Below are positions 58,020 to 64,000 of a DNA stretch of 64,000 bases, piece after piece. The notes beneath the pieces were generated by a model. It was not told the origin of the DNA, did no database searches, and saw only the letters and a list, made by a program, of their open reading frames with translations. Position 1 is the first letter of the stretch, and each line of letters starts with the position of its first letter. This stretch comes from Colias croceus (taxonomy: Eukaryota > Arthropoda > Insecta > Lepidoptera > Pieridae): positions 1,252,501-1,316,500 of the forward strand of contig NC_059547.1 of assembly GCF_905220415.1 (NCBI RefSeq), given 5' to 3'. The position numbers and the translations under genes were made by a program.

Positions 58020-60989
58020 CTATACTTCCAACTTCAAAATCTCTTCCGTCTGAATATAATCAAGGCCTTGCATCCATACTTTTAGTGACTTTTTTAGTTT
58101 ACATCTAGTCATTTTAAAAATATTTAATGTATTGTTAATTTTAGTATATAAGTAAGGACCTAAGAAAGAGAAAGATTTCTGAGCAAAAGAGGTATGAGTG
58201 GCTGGAGTTTGCCATATAAGACGTCTACTTTCTGGATTTGTTAAAGTTCTATTAGCTGACTTATGAAATTTTAAAATGAGTGCCATTAAAAATAACTTCC
58301 GTACACTAAGAAAGCCGGTTTCTAGATACAGTTGCGTTGTTGAGAATCGTAAGTGTTTTTTATACGCCACTTTTATTACTGCCCTTTGTGCCCTTTCCAC
58401 CCTCAGTAGTGTGCTTTTACAAGCTGCACCCCATGCACATATTCCGTAACACAGAAGCGACTGACACAGCGCTGTGTATATAATACGCATCGTTTCTGTA
58501 TCAGCCACATTTCTTAATAGTCTGAATATGTACATGAGTTTACGAACTCTGGAGCTTAGAGCACGTGCTTGGGTCTCCCATGTTAGTTTCTTGTCAATTA
58601 TGACACCAAGATATTTAGTTTCATCTACTATTTGGAGGTTAGGGCACGAGCATAGTGGTGTACCATCTTTGCAGTGATGGATGGTAAACCTCATATCTAC
58701 CCCAGGTGCCGTTTTTAGTGTTGTGTGAAAACAAACAACTTTTGTTTTGTCGGTGTTTAGGGTAAGTAGATTACTTTGCAGCCAACTTGCCATTATTTGA
58801 AGACCTGCTTGGGCTACACCAACGACTCCAGCCCAGTCGCGCTCGTAGAATATAACAGCAGTATCATCTGCGAAGGCAAAAACTTGAGCCTGAAGCATGT
58901 TCAGTGAGCAGAAGTCGTTGATGTAGACCAAGAAAAGGGTAGGACCTAAAACACTACCCTGAGGAACGCCGAAATTTATAGATTTAATATCACTACAGAA
59001 GCTTTCCAACTTTACCCGCTGTAACCGCTGAGATAGATATGAGGAAAACCATTCCAGAGGTAAACCTCTAATTCCCACACACTCAAGTTTCCTGAGAAGG
59101 ATTTTTCGAGAAACAGTATCAAATGCTTTTGCCAGATCCAGGAAAACGCCAGCACATCTGTAGCCACCATCTAATTTAGTAACAATAAAGTCAACCAATG
59201 ATGTGATGGCATCCTCCGTAGATCTGGCAGCTCGAAACCCGTATTGGTTAGGTGATAATATTTTTTCCTTCTCTAGAAAGCGCATCAGTCGGCTGTTTAC
59301 TATTTTTTCTATAATTTTAGATAGTGAGCTAAGAAGAGAAATAGGCCTATAGTTGGATGGTGTATTAGGGTCACCTTGTTTAAAAATTGGACAGACATTA
59401 GCAAGTTTGCAACAGCTAGGAAATATACCGGAAGATAGACTCAAGTTAATTATAAAAGAAATTGGACGAGAAAGAGATAATTTGGCATATTTTAGAATTG
59501 CATTAGTAATGCCATCTATTCCCGGAGCGGAGTTTGCTTTCAAGCAATTAATGACTTTCACTACTTCAGAAGGATCGGTAGGTGTGAAAGCAAGTGAGTT
59601 CGATGGACTTTTTGGTAAATTAGGGTAAGTTCGAGCTAGTTCTGATTCGGATTTATCAAGATTATCTAGAATTTTAGTAGCCAATTTTTCACCTATTTCT
59701 GAAAAATAATCATTAACTGTATTAAGGGAATCTACAGGGCTGTTAGGTTTGATGTTCAGAAGTTCATTTCGATTATTTTTGGCATCATCAATTTTACATA
59801 TCCTTTTGACAGTTCTCCAAAGTTTTTTACTATCTTTTCTTGTATCTTGAATAGCCTGTCTATCATATTCATCTTTTAAATTTTGAAATAAATTATTGCA
59901 GGTATTCCTATATTTTTTATACTCATTTTTAAGTGCTTCGGAGTCGGGGAACTTTTTTGTCGTAATATGTAAAGCATCGCGTTTTTTCAGACATTTTAAT
60001 AAGTTTGGGGTTACCCATGGTTTTAAAGTTAATTTACGTTTACTTGTAATGATTTTTGTGGTATTTTGTGTAATGAGATCAGTGAGAGAGTCAATAAAAA
60101 GCTCTGCCGCCATGTCAACATTACTACAGTTATATAAAGTTGACCAGTCCATATTTTCTATTGACTCTAGCAATTTATTGTGATTAATTTTTGATTTAAT
60201 TAATGTATCTGTACTATTTGAAAAACATTTATCCATTATTGTAAGGCTAATTGACAATAAGATAGTATCATGGTCAGTAATATCAGAGTGGCAAATAATA
60301 GCTTTGCACTGTGATCGTGACTTAATCATACAATGGTCAAGACAGCTCCCCGATCTCGTTGGTACATTATATGCAGGTATATAGCCATATTGGGTCACTA
60401 GGTTTAAATATTGCTCAGAATAGATAGACATGCCAATATCTGTTATATCCAGGTTCAGATCACCGGTTATCACTCTATTTCTACTCGTACATTTTTTTAA
60501 TACAAGTTCTAAAGAGTTCAAAAAGTTATTTATATCTGTCATGGAAGTAAAAGAAGGAGATCTATAGATTGAAGTTATAGAAATAATAGAGTCTATTTCT
60601 AAGATTAAACATGTCCCATTACGAAAACTAGGTTCCACTATTTTCACCTTGCTAAGGCTAGCTTTATAAAAAATTACAATACCATCACTTTTGTTGTAGT
60701 ATTTTTTTGAGTATGCACAGTAATAACCAGAAAGATTTATACCCCCGAATGTATCGTCAATCCAACATTCTGTTAACACAATAACATCCGGCTGGTAGCC
60801 AAGACGATCTAGAAATAATTCAAATGCGCTGATGTTTTTACGTATACTTCTTATGTTTTGTGTAATCATTGTGAACTGTCTATTAACGTCTCCAAAGTAA
60901 TGGATGCAAGATTCGGGCTTAAAGGTTTGCCAGAACGGAATAATACATGTCTGATCTATATCATCAATTATTAAGTTTGTGTTAGCCAT
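58020..60989 (-). CDS. LINE ORF2: endonuclease and reverse transcriptase
   Basis: Open frame of 989 residues, the usual size for jockey-superfamily ORF2. The apurinic-type endonuclease occupies about 40-250: QN at 44-45, TECW at 73-76 with catalytic Glu, SIYRSP at 140-145, GDLNLD at 176-181, and DITDHD at 236-241 with the catalytic Asp-His. A linker follows, then the reverse transcriptase at about 475-780: NYRPISLLSSLSKIIEKI (547-564), FLDLAKAFDTV with catalytic Asp 618, GVPQGSVLGP (674-683) and FADD (706-709). The thumb/C-terminal region extends to 989. No internal stop or frameshift is present and all catalytic residues are there. The product would nick target DNA and reverse-transcribe the element's RNA. 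It is not a host gene. Confidence 0.9.
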   Translation of the reverse strand: MANTNLIIDDIDQTCIIPFWQTFKPESCIHYFGDVNRQFTMITQNIRSIRKNISAFELFLDRLGYQPDVIVLTECWIDDTFGGINLSGYYCAYSKKYYNKSDGIVIFYKASLSKVKIVEPSFRNGTCLILEIDSIISITSIYRSPSFTSMTDINNFLNSLELVLKKCTSRNRVITGDLNLDITDIGMSIYSEQYLNLVTQYGYIPAYNVPTRSGSCLDHCMIKSRSQCKAIICHSDITDHDTILLSISLTIMDKCFSNSTDTLIKSKINHNKLLESIENMDWSTLYNCSNVDMAAELFIDSLTDLITQNTTKIITSKRKLTLKPWVTPNLLKCLKKRDALHITTKKFPDSEALKNEYKKYRNTCNNLFQNLKDEYDRQAIQDTRKDSKKLWRTVKRICKIDDAKNNRNELLNIKPNSPVDSLNTVNDYFSEIGEKLATKILDNLDKSESELARTYPNLPKSPSNSLAFTPTDPSEVVKVINCLKANSAPGIDGITNAILKYAKLSLSRPISFIINLSLSSGIFPSCCKLANVCPIFKQGDPNTPSNYRPISLLSSLSKIIEKIVNSRLMRFLEKEKILSPNQYGFRAARSTEDAITSLVDFIVTKLDGGYRCAGVFLDLAKAFDTVSRKILLRKLECVGIRGLPLEWFSSYLSQRLQRVKLESFCSDIKSINFGVPQGSVLGPTLFLVYINDFCSLNMLQAQVFAFADDTAVIFYERDWAGVVGVAQAGLQIMASWLQSNLLTLNTDKTKVVCFHTTLKTAPGVDMRFTIHHCKDGTPLCSCPNLQIVDETKYLGVIIDKKLTWETQARALSSRVRKLMYIFRLLRNVADTETMRIIYTALCQSLLCYGICAWGAACKSTLLRVERAQRAVIKVAYKKHLRFSTTQLYLETGFLSVRKLFLMALILKFHKSANRTLTNPESRRLIWQTPATHTSFAQKSFSFLGPYLYTKINNTLNIFKMTRCKLKKSLKVWMQGLDYIQTEEILKLEV

Positions 60990-61682
60990 TGGAATTTATT
61001 ATAATGATTATGTGGTGACCAATACGTATCTTTGATACGTTTATTGTTGTCCCATTTGAAGAAATAAAGATAGTGTCTGGCAGAGTTATAATATGTAAGT
61101 GGTGTAGGTGGATAAGGTGAATGTATTATATTATGGATATATATAAGGTTGAAATTAAATGTTTGTAATCGACACACACAAATTTCTGAGCAGTTGATAT
61201 GTGCAAGAGTGAAAGCGTAAGAAATCAATAAAATATTTATACATTTTTGATGAGTTACAATTATAATTTTAGAACGTTTTAAATATTCGTTGTAAATAGT
61301 TAATTTCAAAAGTACAATTCCATTTTTTGTTATATTACTACATAACAAACATTTCATAAATAATATTATATTAGAATTAAGTACACGATCTTTTATAAAG
61401 CAATAATTGATAATACACTGTATAAGAATAAACTCATCAAAAAATAATATAATTTTAGTTGCACAAACATAAATAATATCTTCTAATATAACATTTTGCA
61501 AAAATATTATTTAGATACTTAAACGACGCTATTCTATTAAATAAAATATAATAAGCATAATTTGTAAGACTATTGTATTTAAAGCCTTGTATATTAATAA
61601 AATTTTTAACATAATTTAACTTAACACTAATCAATATTAAAATACATGCATAAAAAATACCAAAATATATTATTGTTATTAG
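60990..61682 (-). other. 693-bp gap between LINE ORF1 and ORF2
   Basis: Unusually long for two LINE ORFs. It carries a 176-residue reverse-strand frame (60971-61501) that is AT-driven in composition and overlaps the start of ORF2 by 19 bp in another frame. I see no domain in it, and it is probably not translated as a protein. Confidence 0.5.
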
Positions 61683-62504
61683 TCATTGAGTAAGACTTTT
61701 TAATTGTTGTTCATCTCTTACGTGGATATGAGGAGAACCATCAGCTTTGCGCAGAAACACACGGCCGTTACTCGACCAGCAATATTTGTACTTTTCCGTA
61801 TTAGCAAAGTCTCTCGCCAGGAAGAATAGCCGTTTTATTTTAGCAGTTAATAATTCTGACATATATATGGTTGATGTTGAATTTAATCCAAGATGGCTTG
61901 CATTTAGTTGCTTCTGTGTAGATTTGTACAGTTTCTTTGCAGTCTCCAAAACCTTGTGCTTAGTAAAGGTGGATGTAAACTCAATAATTATAGGAGGGGA
62001 TGACGTTTTATTGTTTCGGTTAAATCGCCGATAGACGTCTCGAACATCCGACGTATGATAGTCTAATTTTAATGAGTTAAACAATGAGTGTACCATTTTA
62101 TATAACCCTTCTTTTTGCTCTTCCTTTTGATGCGGAACCCCTCGTATTTCAATACAAGTTTTAATACAGAATTGGTTATAAACTTCACACTTTTCGTGGA
62201 TTGAATGGATTTCTTTAGACAACTCTTTTTTAACTTCCTCCAGAGCTTCAATTTTACTCTGCAATGTTTCCAATTGCCCACTAATATATTCCAATGATTT
62301 TTCTATTTCTTTATTATGTTGGTCCATGCTCGTACAATGTTTTTTAATCTCTTTTATCTCAGAAATACTCTTTTCAATGAGTTCTAGACGTTTGTTTTGC
62401 TTAGATTCGAAGACTCCAAACATTTCTTTGATTTCATTTCGCAGTGATAGAATAGATTCATGAATTTCAACATTATCCCGGGTCAAACCCTTGCGTTTTA
62501 ACAT
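61683..62504 (-). CDS. LINE ORF1: coiled coil plus FP-type C-terminal domain
   Basis: Open frame of 273 residues. Residues about 10-110 are a Lys/Glu-rich coiled coil (NEIKEMFGVFESKQNK, LEYISGQLETLQSKIEALEE), suited to forming trimers or multimers. From about 113 onward (CIKTCIEIRGVPHQKEEQKE, DVYRRFNRNNKTSSPPIIIE, and a final AKIKRLFFLARDFANTEKYK, VFLRKADGSPHIHV) it resembles the FP-type domain found in ORF1 of insect LINEs and in a baculovirus protein. Its likely role is binding the element's RNA as a chaperone. The zinc finger often found at the N-terminus of such ORF1 proteins is absent. Confidence 0.8.
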   Translation of the reverse strand: MLKRKGLTRDNVEIHESILSLRNEIKEMFGVFESKQNKRLELIEKSISEIKEIKKHCTSMDQHNKEIEKSLEYISGQLETLQSKIEALEEVKKELSKEIHSIHEKCEVYNQFCIKTCIEIRGVPHQKEEQKEGLYKMVHSLFNSLKLDYHTSDVRDVYRRFNRNNKTSSPPIIIEFTSTFTKHKVLETAKKLYKSTQKQLNASHLGLNSTSTIYMSELLTAKIKRLFFLARDFANTEKYKYCWSSNGRVFLRKADGSPHIHVRDEQQLKSLTQ

Positions 62505-62784
62505 TCTGCTCAGAACAGTAATGACAGAATTTCCCTACAAACCCGGTTATTTCACCAATTTTCAACATAACACACATTGTTAATATTACAAATCTGTGAG
62601 AGTAAAGACATTAAATTTTAAATTAAAATTCCACTCGATCGACAAAGAAGGAACTAACAAAGAACAGAAAAATGAATAGAATCGCTGGCATCTTAGCTCG
62701 CTGAGGCACTTGATCTTATTAAATTTACTCGGAAACCATTGAGTCGGATATTCCTAGAATATTTGTACTAGATAAGGATAATAA

Positions 62785-62955
62785 TCTTATATATAAAAAT
62801 GAATCGCAAAATGTGTTGGTAAGCGCATAACTCGAGAACGGCTGAACCGATTTCGATAATTCTTTTTTTTATTATATTCCTTGAAGTACGAGGATGGTTC
62901 TTATGTAGAGAAAACGTAAACATGTACCACGGGCGTAGCCGGGGCGGACCGCTAG
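62785..62955 (+). mobile_element. Helitron-like element, subfamily C
   Basis: An A precedes TCTTATATATAAAAATGAAT. It ends GGGGCGGACCGCTAG before T. It lies just upstream of the LINE's 5' region. Confidence 0.8.
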
Positions 62956-63005
62956 TAGATTATACAACTTATTTTAGGCTTGATAAATGTTGAATGTTAT
63001 TTTTA

Positions 63006-63202
63006 GGGTGCTTATCCACCAATAATGTGCGAGGATGTGTATCGAGGAATGTGTTTGTAAAAAGTGGTAAAAAGAAAAACCTATCATATAGCTTCATTTA
63101 GTTTGAAGATCGAAGCGTTTAGCGTTTGAAGCGATACTATTGGTTATTTACAAACACATTCCTCGCGATACATCCTCGCACATTATCGGTAGAAAAGCAC
63201 CC
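63006..63202. mobile_element. Harbinger-like MITE with TTA target duplication
   Basis: Inverted ends of nearly 60 bp: GGGTGCTTATCCACCAATAA on the left, and a right end whose reverse complement is GGGTGCTTTTCTACCGATAA. Similarity continues through ATGTGCGAGGATGT and GAGGAATGTGTTTGTAAA. TTA flanks both sides (63003-63005 and 63203-63205). Confidence 0.8.
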
Positions 63203-63205
63203 TTA

Positions 63206-64000
63206 GGCCGGATTAATGTAGGTACACTTTTTTTTCAAAAGATGTCGTAAATGGTCGCGGTCTTTTTGGTATATAATGTTTAAAATTACAAGTTAGTACC
63301 CTTTTTTAGAAGAATGCGTGAATGCTCTCTGATTTTGTGAGGTATGTTTAAAAGTTGTAAGTAAAATGTTATGAATAACATGTTTACAAGTTTACAAAGT
63401 AAATTTTGTAATGAAATGCAAAGTAGTAAATATGAATTTCAAAGCTATTCAGATTTTTTGTTATCTGTTAACATCGTTTTACACAAGCGTATTCAAATGT
63501 AACGCATAATAAAAACTTCAAAAGGTCATCCAATTATTTTAAGATTCTTTCAAACGAATACATAAATGAGATACAAATCATAATATCAAAGAAATTATGA
63601 ACTAAATGAAAAGGTAAGCCTATTAGATATTATGTTATTTTTATGTTAAGTGTGAATACAATATAGATGAATAAAGTGCGTCATTTTTTACATTTAAGAG
63701 TTCATATTTTAATCAGTTGAAAAGTACTTCATATTGCCTCTTTTAATTCAGTTGTTTCATCTCTCGTTCAACTGTTTTTAAACACAAAATTGAGCTAAAT
63801 TTCACTACTACTTTATAAATAAATAAAAATAAATAAATACTACCACCACCACTACTAATTGATTAATTATTTTAACGTCATGCAACTCATACATATTATA
63901 GTTGTCGGTATTATAATAATATGTTACTAGTGAGCTGAGGCTTACTACTAATACTTAATAGCAACGTAGATCAGTAATAAGTCTTGTCACTATATTATGA
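63206..64000. other. Intergenic, AT-rich, nothing recognised
   Basis: Unique sequence to the end of the window, with no ORF, inverted repeat or motif worth calling. Confidence 0.4.

Larger units (their letters stand above)
57718..62784 (-). mobile_element. Apparently full-length LINE (jockey/CR1 group)
   Basis: Oriented minus: 5' UTR (within 62505-62784), ORF1 (62504-61683), a 693-bp inter-ORF gap, ORF2 (60989-58020), then a 3' UTR. The 3' UTR contains a TG/CA microsatellite (57916-58010) and an 11-bp stem-loop (57784-57823), and ends in two or three ATTGAATT units near 57720-57745. A 3' end in short tandem units rather than poly(A) is typical of CR1-like elements. Both ORFs look intact. The exact 5' end and target duplication could not be fixed by eye. 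Confidence 0.8.

Noticed and set aside
60971..61501. 176-residue ORF between LINE ORF1 and ORF2 as a third protein
   Set aside because: Composition is AT-driven (Ile, Asn, Tyr, Lys), no domain is visible, and it overlaps ORF2 in another frame.

Overview
This window reads as a stretch of AT-rich nuclear DNA from a moth or butterfly. That rests on the repeats rather than on any host gene. There are more than 25 short Helitron-like copies of a kind common in Lepidoptera (5' TC, GC-rich hairpin, 3' CTAG, inserted between A and T). There are also tRNA-derived SINEs with A and B boxes, and LINEs with lepidopteran-style 3' ends, one with a coiled-coil plus FP-type ORF1. No species can be named from the sequence alone.

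Host coding content is very low. The one gene I can build with confidence is at 13546-15629 (+). It has three exons with good splice sites in matching phase and encodes a 133-residue secreted protein with a His/Asp/Glu-rich stretch. A TATA box lies upstream and an AATAAA downstream. About 0.9 kb upstream is an eight-unit heat-shock-element array (12610-12647). Two other short first-exon candidates (6818 and 33154, both +) are weak.

Layout. 0-13 kb: a 281-bp MITE, a SINE, Helitron-like copies, an inverted pair of GC-rich repeats, a second SINE and the HSE array. 13.5-15.7 kb: the secreted-protein gene, with Helitron-like copies in its second intron. 18-22 kb: three retroelement pieces, including a 5'-truncated LINE with a long open reverse transcriptase. 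25-27.3 kb: a 2.3-kb segment bounded by 31-bp inverted repeats. 28-36 kb: mostly unique AT-rich DNA with scattered Helitron-like copies and one candidate promoter. 37-41 kb: a Harbinger-like MITE, two members of a palindrome-ended MITE family, and a foldback next to another TIR element. 43-45.7 kb: a dense Helitron-like cluster. 46.5-50 kb: a nested stack, in which a SINE is split by a 2.8-kb TIR element that itself carries two smaller TIR elements. 50-57 kb: one Harbinger-like MITE, LINE ends and sparse unique DNA. 57.7-62.8 kb: an apparently full-length LINE with intact ORF1 and ORF2. 63 kb: a third Harbinger-like MITE.

The main points of interest are the HSE array near an unrecognised secreted-protein gene, the nested transposon stack, an unclassified MITE family whose ends are two adjacent palindromes, and Helitron-like copies whose 5' and 3' modules are mixed between subfamilies. 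All superfamily names come from visible ends and target duplications and from memory of the families; none was checked against a database.
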